Of a stretch of 64,000 nucleotides of DNA, positions 44,617-53,517 are shown one piece after another. Made by a program: the position numbers and the translations under genes. This DNA is from Petroclostridium xylanilyticum. Lineage in GTDB: Bacteria > Bacillota > Clostridia > SK-Y3. A model generated the notes under the pieces. It searched no databases. It worked only from the letters and a program-made list of their open reading frames with translations, and was not told where the DNA came from. Each line of letters starts with the position of its first letter. Within the stretch, counting starts at the first letter, position 1. The stretch covers positions 1 through 64,000 of the forward strand of contig NZ_NPML01000027.1 in NCBI RefSeq assembly GCF_002252565.1, in the 5' to 3' direction.

Positions 44617-45690
44617 ATGCAAATGCAAAGTAAAAAATGTATAAAAAGAAGATTTTTTTGCAGATTGATATGTATATGTTTACTTATCAGTTCTATAATC
44701 ATAACTGCGACTCCTGTATATGCAAACACATCTGAAAGTGAAAGTAATAATAGTTTTGGCACTGCTAATTCATTAACACTTGGCACTGAAATGAATGGGA
44801 AAATATCTTCTACAAGTGACATTGATTATTTCAGTTTTAGTGTTTCCAATGGACAAGTTATAAATGTAAATTTAGCTGATATCCCATCAGGCTGTGATTA
44901 TGATATTAAACTGTACAACAACAGTCAAACAGAAGTTGGAAGTTCAACAAAAGGTGGGAATGCCAATGAATATATAAAACACACAGCCTCATCAAGTGGA
45001 ACTTATTATGTCAAGGTATATAGTTATTCCGGTTCAAGTACTTCTTACAGTTACGCTTTGTGTGTAATGAAAGGAGATATTACAACATCTAACACAAATT
45101 CTTCGTACAACAGAAATAATGCAAAATGGTATGCAGAGACTTATGCAGCATGGCCTGGGAATACAAATTATACCAATTATGCAAGTATGGGTGGAGATTG
45201 CACAAACTTTGCTTCTCAGGTTGTTAACTATGGCGGAATGAGTATGCAAGGTTCACCTAATCCAGGGTATAATTCATCTTGGTACTGGTATAGTGATAGT
45301 AGCAGGTCTTATTCTTGGACGTCAGCAAATTGGTTTAGGAAGCATTGGGCTAATTATAATAATGATGGATATAATAGGGCATATAGATTTAAAATATACA
45401 CGGTTGATACTGCGATAGATAATTTTAGTACTATATATTCTGAATTGTGGCCAGGAGATATAGTACAACACGTTGACAGAGGTAATGGTCAGTCATATCA
45501 TTCACAAGTAATACATAAGTATGGCTATAATAGTTCAAATGGTGTTAATGACTTATTTTATGCACAACATTCAACAAGTTCTTCGGGATTTTATAAAGAT
45601 GGTTCTTTATATGATTATCTTGTAAATAAAAGAAATAGAGGGGAAGGAAGTGATTGGTTTATAACTATTCAAATTAAAAGTGGTTCGTAA
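44617..45690 (+). CDS. secreted amidase-domain protein with PPC domain
   Basis: This encodes 357 residues after AAAAGGAGGATTTTAAATT. Signal peptide: basic KKCIKRRFF then LICICLLISSIIITATPVYA. Residues ~38-150 form a pre-peptidase C-terminal (PPC) beta-sandwich (TSDIDYFSFSVSNGQVINVN, SGTYYVKVYSYSG). Residues ~165-350 are an Amidase_6-type domain with GGDCTNFASQVVNYGG carrying the candidate catalytic cysteine and later HSQVIHKYGYN histidine. It is probably an exported cell-wall or peptide amidase. It is strongly AT-rich, unlike the upstream sensor operon. It lies in tandem with another small exported protein. Confidence 0.8.
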   Translation: MQMQSKKCIKRRFFCRLICICLLISSIIITATPVYANTSESESNNSFGTANSLTLGTEMNGKISSTSDIDYFSFSVSNGQVINVNLADIPSGCDYDIKLYNNSQTEVGSSTKGGNANEYIKHTASSSGTYYVKVYSYSGSSTSYSYALCVMKGDITTSNTNSSYNRNNAKWYAETYAAWPGNTNYTNYASMGGDCTNFASQVVNYGGMSMQGSPNPGYNSSWYWYSDSSRSYSWTSANWFRKHWANYNNDGYNRAYRFKIYTVDTAIDNFSTIYSELWPGDIVQHVDRGNGQSYHSQVIHKYGYNSSNGVNDLFYAQHSTSSSGFYKDGSLYDYLVNKRNRGEGSDWFITIQIKSGS

Positions 45691-45731
45691 TCAATAATTA
45701 ATATAAAATATTTATGAAAGGAGTTTTTTAT

Positions 45732-46214
45732 ATGACACGTAAAAGGAGAATATTTACAATAGTTTTTACAACGATAATAGCTATTATGATAGGAGTTTTA
45801 GGAGCTATGGCATCAGGAGTATCAAAGAATGATTTACAAAAAATTTATAATAAACTTAGAGAGGAATTCAAGCAAGAAGAAAAAGAATTTTTTGAATCCG
45901 AAAATCCATCAATAGAAAAAGGTAAAGAATTAAAACAAAAAGCTATAGAATTGGGAAAAATGGAAGCAGAACTATATCCTAAAAGTTCGGAAGATGTATT
46001 GGCTGAGAGAATTCGCATTTCAAAATCTGCTATAGAGGATAAGATTGTAGTTTACAGTGCAAATGATCCTAGACAAGCTGAAAAGTTAAAAAAGGCAAGG
46101 GAGATACTTAATAAACTTGAAAAAATTGAAAACGATTTAAAAGAAAAGAAAAGGTCGATTGAAGAATTACAAAAGGAATTCGAAGCTGTAAGCAAAATAA
46201 AAATTACCGAATAA
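45732..46214 (+). CDS. exported coiled-coil protein
   Basis: This encodes 160 residues from ATG 45732 after GAAAGGAGTTTTTTAT. The N-terminus is basic (TRKRR), followed by one hydrophobic helix (IFTIVFTTIIAIMIGVLGAM) that could be a signal peptide or anchor. The rest is a highly charged coiled coil (NKLREEFKQEEKEFFESE, then KKAREILNKLEKIENDLKEK). No enzymatic motif is present. It follows the amidase gene by 41 bases in the same direction and precedes a strong terminator, so it may be a partner or chaperone of the amidase. Confidence 0.65.
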   Translation: MTRKRRIFTIVFTTIIAIMIGVLGAMASGVSKNDLQKIYNKLREEFKQEEKEFFESENPSIEKGKELKQKAIELGKMEAELYPKSSEDVLAERIRISKSAIEDKIVVYSANDPRQAEKLKKAREILNKLEKIENDLKEKKRSIEELQKEFEAVSKIKITE

Positions 46215-46300
46215 AATAATGAAAAACCAGCTTTAATACCACTGATAATTGAAGATAAAGATTTTCAAAAACAATAGATTTTAATTTTGATATTATTGGC

Positions 46301-46334
46301 ATCCCCCAGAGGTTTTTTCTGGGGGATATTTTAT
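46301..46334 (+). terminator. terminator after the exported-protein genes
   Basis: ATCCCCCAGA (46301-46310) pairs exactly with TCTGGGGGAT (46318-46327), followed by ATTTTATT. It closes the 44617-46214 transcript. Confidence 0.85.
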
Positions 46335-46335
46335 T

Positions 46336-46870
46336 ATGGGACTACCTCCAAAAAAGTTGTTCCAATAAAAAAACTCCGTTTTACGGGTGGATAATTATTT
46401 CGCAATATTAAGAGTAAATAATTGTCACAAAATACTCCTCCATATTGTTTTTATTGATAGAGAGAAATGTCGGGGGGGTTATTTTTAATAAAAAATACTA
46501 CTTCAAGGTATTTTGAGACATTACTGCTTTGAATGAAAGAAAGCTTCAAGGTTTTTCTTCTCTTCAATATATTTCGATAAAACGCAACATTGTTAGTTGA
46601 ATAGAAAGGCGGTAATCACGTTGCACTGCATATCACAAAAAGTAAAGACAGAAGAATTCTTGATAAACAGCAAAAAGAAAATTCGGCATGACAACACCTG
46701 CCGGACTAATTTACATGTGTTGATCTGTGAAGCGGGTGCTGCCGTGTAGGTTGGAGCTGACGAGGTTGATGTTGTATGGCCTGGACTTCATACAATATCA
46801 AGCGGTTCTCTGCCAATATACATTAGGCAAAAGCTATACGCCGGAAAAGATTCCATCCCCGTATAAAAAA
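46336..46870. other. AT-rich gap leading into prophage scraps
   Basis: No complete gene is seen. The first ~250 bases are AT-rich with an imperfect AAAATAC/GTATTTT hairpin near 46491-46513. From about 46620 composition rises and short open pieces appear (for example ADEVDVVWPGLHTISSGSLP near 46760-46820), interrupted by stops. They are probably fragments of prophage genes, but none can be assigned. Confidence 0.35.
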
Positions 46871-46879
46871 GCAATACAG

Positions 46880-47250
46880 CGCAAAAAGAGACGACGACCC
46901 TACTGGCAGGGCGCTGCTTGATAAAATAGTTTTTGCGGCCGAGTTTTAGGACACTTGCCGACAGCGCGCTGAAAACGCTGGTGCCGGAGCTGTTCGGCGT
47001 GGAACTGCCAAGCTTTGAAACGATGACGGCTGGCAGGTATTTTGACGAATTGGATCCGCAGGATTCCGAAACCATCCGCTATGCCTGCGCAGACAGCGAT
47101 TATACACTTCGGCTGTATTATCTGTTCAATCAGTGGTTTGACCGGTATCTGCGGAAGCACCGATTCATTGTTGAAAAGCTTGAATCGCCCGCCGCCGTTT
47201 ATGTCGGCTTGATGAAGTACAATGGATTGCTGGTGGATGAAGAGAGGATG
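46880..47250 (+). pseudogene. fragment of a phage family-A DNA polymerase (exonuclease region)
   Basis: One frame reads RDDDPTGRALLDKIVFAAEF then TAG; a one-base shift in the TTTT near 46942 continues RTLADSALKTLVPELFGVEL, DELDPQDSETIRYACADSDY and FDRYLRKHRFIVEKLESPAA to KYNGLLVDEERM. This matches the 3'-5' exonuclease domain of phage DNA polymerase A. Both ends are missing: the start fades near 46870, and at about 47250 the sequence switches into a primase. The polymerase domain itself is absent. Confidence 0.55.
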
Positions 47251-47251
47251 C

Positions 47252-48584
47252 GGATATTACCCGTATCAATGCGCAGTTTGTGGAGTGCGACAGCCTGAGT
47301 TTTGAAGAGCAGCTTGCCGCAATTGAAGCGTTTCCAGTTGAGCCGTCGCTGATTGTCAGGACGAAAAAGTCGCTGCACACATACTGGCTGATGAAGGACG
47401 CGAAGGTTGAAAATTTCCGCAGGGTGCAAAAACGACTGATTGCAAAATTCAACGGCGATCCGGCCTGTATAAACGAAAGCCGGGTGCTCCGCCTGCCGGG
47501 GTTTTACCACTGCAAGGAAGAGCCGGTCATGGTGGAATGCATCAAATTCAGCCCAGAACTGCGCTATACGCAGGCGGAGCTGGAGGCGGCATTGTCTGAA
47601 ATCCGGGAAGAGACGAAGCCCGGAACACCGGTTCCGAAAGGAACGCGAAAAGGGCTTGAGATGGTTGGCAGGCGATGCCTGTTCATACATCACTGCAGGG
47701 ACAATGCAAAAACACTCTCTGAACATGACTGGTATGCGATGATTGCAAACCTTGCGGTTTTTGAGGGCGGAGACCGGCTGATCCACGCCTTGTCGAAGCC
47801 ATACCCTAAGTACAGCCATAAGGAAACGCAGGACAAGATCAATCATTTTCTGGAGAGCGGCACCAAACCCATAACATGCAGAACAATTGCGGAAAAGGGC
47901 TTTCAGTGCCCCAAGCTGGAGGACAACTCCTGCGGATGCAAGGCTCCTGCCGCTCTGTGCTACAAGCCGCTTTCCGTGGAGGAATTGCGCGTTTTTCTTT
48001 CAGAGCAGCCGGTTGCAAAATCGGCGGTGGATAATGTGCAGACCGCGCAGGAGTTTGTCAGGGATTTTTTATACAATACGGATCCGGTTGTTGCCGGGAC
48101 GTTTATTGAATACGAAATGAAGGAGCATTTCGGTCTTAAGGCAGCAGCGGTGAAATCCCTTTCTGCGCTCCAGCGGGACATATGCAGGAAATACCGCGAG
48201 AGCAAGGAAACAAAGCGCGAAACCATGGGCGAAGAGCTGCCGGACTGGTACGAGCCCTCCGAGCGCGGCGGCCTGCGCTTTATCCCGGGGCTGCTGGCAA
48301 ACCATATGGCCAAAAACGTCAATGCCTTTTACGGAGCGGAGAGCTATTACATCTATGAAAACGGCGTATACAAAGCGGCTTCCGATCTGCAGGCGGCGGC
48401 CAGGGTGCGCGGGCATCTCATTGAGCGGTACGCCACCATGTCTGCGATCAACGACACCGAGGGCCAGTGGCGGATGCTTATTTACAAGCCAATCCGGGAA
48501 ATCAACTGCAACCCGTTTATCATCAACCTCAAAAACGGGCTGTACAACGTGCTGGACGGCAATCTCAAGGCGCATACCCGGTAA
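47252..48584 (+). pseudogene. internal fragment of a phage primase/helicase-type protein
   Basis: The frame is open for ~440 codons, ITRINAQFVECDSLSFEEQL at the left edge to NLKAHTR at the stop. SLIVRTKKSLHTYWLMKDAK resembles the catalytic strand region of RepB-type primases. A cysteine cluster (CPKLEDNSCGCKAPAALC) and the C-terminal RFIPGLLANHMAKNVNAFYG and AESYYIYENGVYKA are typical of the start of a D5/DUF5906 helicase module. The polymerase fragment is fused on the left, and the ATPase core is cut off on the right, where it joins a methyltransferase piece. It has no ribosome site, so it is unlikely to be functional. Confidence 0.55.
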
Positions 48585-49213
48585 TTAAAAACCTATGCAG
48601 ACATGCAAATATTGTGTGCTGGAACCTGGGCGATCTATACGCGACCGGTTCCCAGTTCATTGAGTCTACCAGCGTATACAGCGTAAATATGTTTCTGGAC
48701 AACGGCTATCGCCCTATATGGATCCGCATATGGAAGAAGCAGGGGCAGAACTTCGGCGTCGGACCTTATCACCTTGTTTCAAACAAGCCGGTTCAGCAGT
48801 ATGAGTATATTTCGGCATTCAGCAAAAACGGCGAGGCTGAGGAATACAACGATCAGGAGTATGTGTGGCTTTCGGCATTTGCCGGGCATAGTTATAAATT
48901 TGTAAAGCGGCTGGCCAAGGAGGAGCGAAAGAAATGGGGATATGCAGGCATATGGGAGATGACGACAGTCCGGGCAAACAAGGAGCATCCTGCCATGTTC
49001 CCTGTGGAGCTTCCATGGCGCTGTATCAAAATGCACAGCGACAAGGGCGGCATTGTGCTGGAGCCGTTTTCCGGAAGCGGCACAACCATTATTGCCGCCG
49101 AGCAGACCGAGCGCAAGTGCTATGCGATGGAGCTGTCACCTATTTACTGCGATTTGGCGGTTAAACGCTGGGAGGACTTTACCGGCGAAAGAGCTGTCAG
49201 AATGGAGGGTTAA
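48585..49213 (+). pseudogene. C-terminal fragment of a phage DNA methyltransferase
   Basis: The sequence begins VIKNLCRHANIVCWNLGDLY right after the primase stop and ends at TAA near 49213. It contains KEHPAMFPVELPWRCIKMHS and the SAM-binding EPFSGSGTTIIAAEQTERKC. In this N4/N6 (beta-class) arrangement the catalytic (D/S)PP(Y/W) comes first, and it lies in the deleted part. The open frame extends back into the primase region only by chance. The methyltransferase is inactive as it stands. Confidence 0.6.
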
Positions 49214-49218
49214 GATTA

Positions 49219-50472
49219 ATGGAGATACAGAGAATACCCGCAGAAAAGTTGAAGGCGGCAAAATATAACTCGCGGAAGGATTTAAAGCCGGGCGATGCGG
49301 AATATGAAAAGCTTCGCCGCTCTATCGAAGAGTTCGGCTATGTAGAACCGGTTATATGGAACAAGTGCACCGAAAACATTGTCGGCGGACACCAGCGGTA
49401 TAAGGTGCTTACAGCCTTAGGGTACAAGGAAATCGACTGTGTTGTGGTTGATCTGGACGAACAGCGTGAAAAAGAGCTCAATGTGGCGCTCAATAAAATC
49501 AGCGGCGAATTTGATATCCCGCTTTTGACCGATTTGCTTAAGGACTTGAATGATGACGGCTTTGACGTATCGCTTACCGGTTTTGATGCTGCGGAGATCG
49601 ACGAGCTGTTCCGCGATAAAACTGCCGCCAACGTCAAAGAAGACAATTTCGATGCTGAAAAGGCGGTATCGGAGATTGAAACGCCGGTTACACAAAGGGG
49701 CGATGTATAGCTGTTAGGCAAGCATCGTTTGATGTGCGGCGACAGCACCTTGCTTTCGGATGTGCAAAAGCTGATGGACGGCAAAAAAGCGCGGTTCGTT
49801 TTCACCGATCCGCCCTGGAACGTGGATTACGGTTCGGATGCCAGGCATCCAAGCTGGAAGCCGAGGCAAATCTTAAACGACAGTATGGGCACCGAGGAAT
49901 TCGGCGCTTTTTTATTGCGCGCTTTTAACTGCATACGTGAGGTTTCAGAAGCAGGATGCATGACCTATGTGGTGATGTCGGCGCAGGAATGGGACAGCTT
50001 GATGAACGTCATGCGGGAGGCAGGATATCACTGGTCAAGCACGATTATATGGAAAAAGGACAGCCTCGTGCTTTCCCGCAAGGACTATCACACCCAGTAT
50101 GAGCCGATCTGGTACGGCTGGCTTGAGGGGACGCGCCTTTGTCCGCTGAAAGACCGCAAACAGTCGGATGTGTGGGAGATACCCCGCCCGAAAGTATCGG
50201 AGGAACACCCGACCATGAAGCCTGTTTCACTTGTGGCAAAGGCCATGCTTAACAGTTCCCATACGGGAGATTTGGCGCTTGATTTATTCGGAGGATCCGG
50301 CACAACAATGATTGCCGCGCAGCAGACCGGGCGGATTTGCTTCATGATGGAGCTTGACCCAAAGTACTGCGATGTGATAGTAAAGCGCTATGTTTCCCAG
50401 TTTGGGGATAACTCGGTTTGCTTATTGCGCGGGGATGAAATAATTCCATACCCGGAAACACAGATCGCTTGA
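49219..50472 (+). pseudogene. ParB-domain DNA methyltransferase with one amber stop
   Basis: It starts MEIQRIPAEKLKAAKYNSRK. The ParB/sulfiredoxin-like domain has PVIWNKCTENIVGGHQRYKV. At TAG 49708-49710 the sequence ...TQRGDV*LLGKHRLMCGDST shows a stop exactly where tryptophan (TGG) is conserved. The same frame then gives the catalytic FTDPPWNVDYG and the SAM motif DLFGGSGTTMIAAQQTGR. All other parts are intact over 417 codons. It is a typical phage orphan methyltransferase that could mark the phage genome. The downstream half may be separately translated from an internal start, but no good ribosome site is seen. Confidence 0.8.
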
Positions 50473-50513
50473 AAATGTCCTTGCTTTTCCCTCAAAACAG
50501 AGCGTTAATGTAC

Positions 50514-50541
50514 CCCACCAAAAAGAAAGGTGGGATTTTTT
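50514..50541 (+). terminator. terminator after the methyltransferase
   Basis: CCCACC (50514-50519) pairs with GGTGGG (50529-50534), followed by ATTTTTTA, 42 bases after the methyltransferase stop. Confidence 0.8.
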
Positions 50542-50587
50542 ATGGGCATCAGAAACAATACAGCTTTTTCGGAGGGAGGTGAACGGA

Positions 50588-51295
50588 ATGAGGAATAACA
50601 GCTTCCGCTTTTTACAGAAGGTTGCCGGTCAGGAGAGAAAAGTTATCGCTGCGGTAATTGCTGAAGCCCTTGGATGCCAGGTGCGTTATGCCGGAGCGCC
50701 GGGATTTGCCTACGAAGCAGGCGATGGGAGCCCTAGCAGCAGTTGGTCGGTAGACAGGGACAGTATGGTTCATTCGCCGGAAATTGACCTTGATGAAATC
50801 AAAAGCATCTGACCGGTGATCGATGCGTTGAATATCGCGGGTTTATTCGCAGAGGGAGACATGACAATTAAACTTTCCGCAGACAGCTTCAGCGAGGCAA
50901 GCCTCGAAAACCTTAAAAACCTGCTGGCCAGCAAAGAAACGCTGATAAAGAAAGTGCTGTCGATTGACCGGGAGCTTTCCGTGTCGGCTGAAAACAACGA
51001 AATCATTTTCCCGTTCTGGAACGCAACCCTAAATGCCGACGAGGTACAGACGTATGTCACGCTGGCAAGGCAGATGGCAGAACAGGCAAAGACGCAGAAG
51101 CGCGTGCTGCGTACGGAAAAAGCGGCGGACAATGAAAAATACGCCTTCCGCTGCTTCCTGCTCCGGTTGGGGTTTATCGGGGATGAGTTTAGAACTGAGC
51201 GCAGGATATTGCTTTCAAGGCTGTCCGGAAACGGGGCTTTCAGGAACAGTGAAGCAAGACGGCATAGTTTAAGGGCGGTGGATGAAAATGAATGA
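50588..51295 (+). pseudogene. phage protein of the amidoligase gene cluster with an in-frame TGA
   Basis: Start ATG 50588 follows GGAGGGAGGTGAACG. The frame reads MRNNSFRFLQKVAGQERKVI, stops at TGA 50810-50812 after DLDEIKSI, then continues in the same frame PVIDALNIAGLFAEGDMTIK to a C-terminus ending LLSRLSGNGAFRNSEARRHS. The C-terminal ~60 residues (ADNEKYAFRCFLLRLGFIGD then EFRTERRILLSRLSGN) closely resemble the tail of the amidoligase gene at 51991 (KFAMRTYLNRIGLIGDEFKN), suggesting a shared tail domain. An arginine codon (CGA) turned into TGA is the simplest explanation. Function is unknown. Confidence 0.6.
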
Positions 51296-51623
51296 TTTTC
51301 ATAACACCGCCTTCTTTGTCAGGCATCCGTTCAGGATTGAGGATTTACAGAAGCCTCATCTGTATGAGCAGAGAAAATCTTTTGTGGTTGTGAAAACGAT
51401 CGAGCTTTCTAAGATTGACTATGAGAATTTCATTGCCGATCTCTGCGTTGATCGCTGGTTTATCGAGGAAAACAAACGGCTTTGCTGCATTGACGATGAA
51501 GGCGTATGGCACTGTTTACTTGTACGGCATTGCGGGCAGCCGGACGGAGTGTTGGTAATGCCCGACGGCATGGATTATCCGAAATATGCCGCATATTATC
51601 CGGGAGAGGATGATGTAAAATGA
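51282..51623 (+). CDS. small phage protein of the amidoligase cluster
   Basis: This encodes 113 residues (or 111 from ATG 51288), overlapping the previous frame by 14 bases. It begins MKMNDFHNTAFFVRHPFRIE and contains KIDYENFIADLCVDRWFIEE and LCCIDDEGVWHCLLVRHCGQ. It has a compact alpha/beta look and several cysteines and histidines, but no known family. It recurs next to amidoligases in Clostridia prophages. Overlap with the next gene (ATGA) shows tight coupling. Confidence 0.6.
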   Translation: MKMNDFHNTAFFVRHPFRIEDLQKPHLYEQRKSFVVVKTIELSKIDYENFIADLCVDRWFIEENKRLCCIDDEGVWHCLLVRHCGQPDGVLVMPDGMDYPKYAAYYPGEDDVK

Positions 51624-51850
51624 GTGTAAGAGGCTTCCCTTCAAAAGAAACCGTCCTCCGGATTAAGAAGCAGTATCCGCCGGGGACACGCGTCGAGGTT
51701 ATCTGTATGGATGATCCATACTCCATGCTAAAACCGGGAGAAAAAGGCACCGTTTCCTTTGTGGATGATATCGGAACCATACATATAAAGTGGGAGTGCG
51801 GTTCTTCTCTTGGCGCGGCTTATGGTAAGGATGTGATCAGGAGGCTGTAA
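51620..51850 (+). CDS. DUF4314 protein
   Basis: This encodes 76 residues. The family pattern KKQYPPGTRVEVICMDDPYS then LKPGEKGTVSFVDDIGTIHI and KWECGSSLGAAYGKDVIR is the small SH3-like beta-barrel DUF4314, usual in phage and ICE accessory operons near amidoligases. No catalytic residues are present. It overlaps the previous gene by 4 nt and is intact. Confidence 0.8.
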   Translation: MSVRGFPSKETVLRIKKQYPPGTRVEVICMDDPYSMLKPGEKGTVSFVDDIGTIHIKWECGSSLGAAYGKDVIRRL

Positions 51851-51920
51851 ATGTACACAAATTAAGACGTGAAAGATTGTCCAAAATCCGGCGGAAACTC
51901 ATTAAAAATTGCCTTGCTAT

Positions 51921-51971
51921 CCTGTGTTTTCCATGGCCTAATGTACACTGCCAAAGGGCAGAAAACACAGG
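51921..51971. repeat. 11-bp inverted repeat upstream of the amidoligase gene
   Basis: CCTGTGTTTTC (51921-51931) and GAAAACACAGG (51961-51971) are exact complements with a 29-nt loop, ending 19 bases before the amidoligase start. It may be a control hairpin or a remnant between genes. Confidence 0.55.
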
Positions 51972-51990
51972 GAAAGCGAGGAAAAGCACA

Positions 51991-52890
51991 ATGCTTGAAA
52001 CGAGATTCGGAATCGAGGTTGAATTCACAGGGATTACAAGGGCGCAGGCGGCAAAAACCGCCGCGGAGTTTTTGGGCGGGAGGATCGAAAGCGGAAACGA
52101 TTATTACAACACGCATAAAGTTATCGCGCCGGACGGACGGGTCTGGAAATTCATGAGCGACGGCAGCATCCGGACGCAGAAAAAGGAACGCGGCCGGATT
52201 GCAGAGGCAGGCAGGGAATACAGTGTGGAGATGGTAAGTCCCATACTGACCTACCGCGAGGACATTGAAATCCTGCAGGAACTGATCAGAAGGCTTCGCC
52301 GGGCAGGCGGTTTTGCAAACGCCAGCTGCGGCATCCACGTCCATATAGACGGAGCAAGCCATACGCCGCGAAGCATCCGCAATTTTATCAACATCATTGC
52401 CAGCAAAAATGACCTGCTCTACAAGGCACTGCAGATTGAGCCGGACAGGATGCGGTTCTGCAAGAAAATGGACGCGGCGCTGGTGGAAAAATTAAACCGC
52501 AGAAAACCCAAGACCATGGCGACCATTGAGAGCATCTGGTATGAAGGCTATGAGGGAAGCCGCAGGCAACATTATCACAGCAGTAGGTACAACTTTTTGA
52601 ACCTGCATAGCTTTTTCAACGGCAACGGAACGATTGAACTAAGAGGTTTCAACAGCGAGCTGCATGCCGGGAAAATAAGGAGCTACATAGTTCTTGCCCT
52701 GGCCCTCAACCATCAGGTGCTGACGCAAAAATGCGCTTCCAGCAAGAAGCCGCAGGTTGAAAACGAAAAATTCGCCATGCGGACATACCTTAACCGCATA
52801 GGGCTTATCGGCGACGAATTCAAAAACTGCCGGGAGCACCTTTGCAAGGCGCTAAGCGGCAACGCGGCATGGCGGTTTCGGGCGGCATAG
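51991..52890 (+). CDS. amidoligase (COOH-NH2 ligase, Amidoligase_2)
   Basis: This encodes 299 residues from ATG 51991 after GCGAGGAAAAGCACA; the frame is open further upstream without a ribosome site. Glutamine-synthetase-like fold: metal-binding strand MLETRFGIEVEFTGIT, SDGSIRTQ, YSVEMVSPILTYREDIEILQ, then FANASCGIHVHIDGA with the conserved His-x-His, and NGTIELRGFNSELHAGKIRS with conserved Glu and Arg. It is predicted to form amide bonds between a carboxylate and an amine on a peptide or protein, using ATP. It is paired with a gamma-glutamylcyclotransferase-like gene, as in phage peptide-tagging modules. Confidence 0.88.
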   Translation: MLETRFGIEVEFTGITRAQAAKTAAEFLGGRIESGNDYYNTHKVIAPDGRVWKFMSDGSIRTQKKERGRIAEAGREYSVEMVSPILTYREDIEILQELIRRLRRAGGFANASCGIHVHIDGASHTPRSIRNFINIIASKNDLLYKALQIEPDRMRFCKKMDAALVEKLNRRKPKTMATIESIWYEGYEGSRRQHYHSSRYNFLNLHSFFNGNGTIELRGFNSELHAGKIRSYIVLALALNHQVLTQKCASSKKPQVENEKFAMRTYLNRIGLIGDEFKNCREHLCKALSGNAAWRFRAA

Positions 52891-52955
52891 ATGAATGCGC
52901 TTCGCGGGGCGGACAGCCGCCCCTTGCCTGCGGCAAACACAAGGAGGAAGATACG

Positions 52956-53423
52956 ATGAACAAGGAAAAAGGGACAATTTATTTGGCATACGGAAGCAAC
53001 CTGAATTTGAAACAGATGGCATACCGTTGTCCTACTGCAAAAATATTAGGTAGCGCGAAACTGACTGGTTATCGGCTCTTATTCCGCGGAGGAAACGGCG
53101 CAGCGGTGGCGACGATAGAAAAGCAAAAAGGCGAAAGCGTTCCGGTATTGCTTTGGAAAATTACACCGTATGATGAGGAAGCGCTGGATCGGTATGAAGG
53201 ATATCCGCACTTGTACCGGAAAGAAACGGTTAAGGTACGGTTCAAGGGACAGTGGGTATCGGCCATGGCATATATCATGAATGACGGCAGGCCTTTAGGA
53301 GCGCCGAGCCGTTATTACTACGAGGTAATCCGGCAGGGATATATGGACGCGAGCTTTGACATCTCCGTTCTCAATAAAGCGGTGCGGGATTCAACGGCGC
53401 AGGCAGAGAGGTCAGAGGTATAG
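52956..53423 (+). CDS. gamma-glutamylcyclotransferase-like (AIG2/GGCT) protein
   Basis: This encodes 155 residues after AAGGAGGAAGATACG. The signature IYLAYGSNLNLKQMAYRCP is the substrate-binding YGSN loop. GYRLLFRGGNGAAVATIEKQ and DEEALDRYEGYPHLYRKETV supply the catalytic glutamate region. GGCT enzymes release gamma-glutamyl groups by cyclising them to 5-oxoproline. Next to an amidoligase it is thought to remove or edit the same gamma-amide bonds. It is intact and the last gene before a terminator. Confidence 0.87.
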   Translation: MNKEKGTIYLAYGSNLNLKQMAYRCPTAKILGSAKLTGYRLLFRGGNGAAVATIEKQKGESVPVLLWKITPYDEEALDRYEGYPHLYRKETVKVRFKGQWVSAMAYIMNDGRPLGAPSRYYYEVIRQGYMDASFDISVLNKAVRDSTAQAERSEV

Positions 53424-53473
53424 AAAAAAGACGCTGGCAGCGTAAATAACTTCATAGAAATCCACTTGGTAAG

Positions 53474-53501
53474 AAGGAGCTTCGCAAGAGGTTCCTTTTT
53501 T
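53474..53501 (+). terminator. terminator before the terminase gene
   Basis: AAGGAGCTTC (53474-53483) pairs with GAGGTTCCTT (53488-53497) using G-U pairs around a GCAA loop, followed by TTTTC. Confidence 0.65.
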
Positions 53502-53517
53502 CTTACTCACTTAAAGC

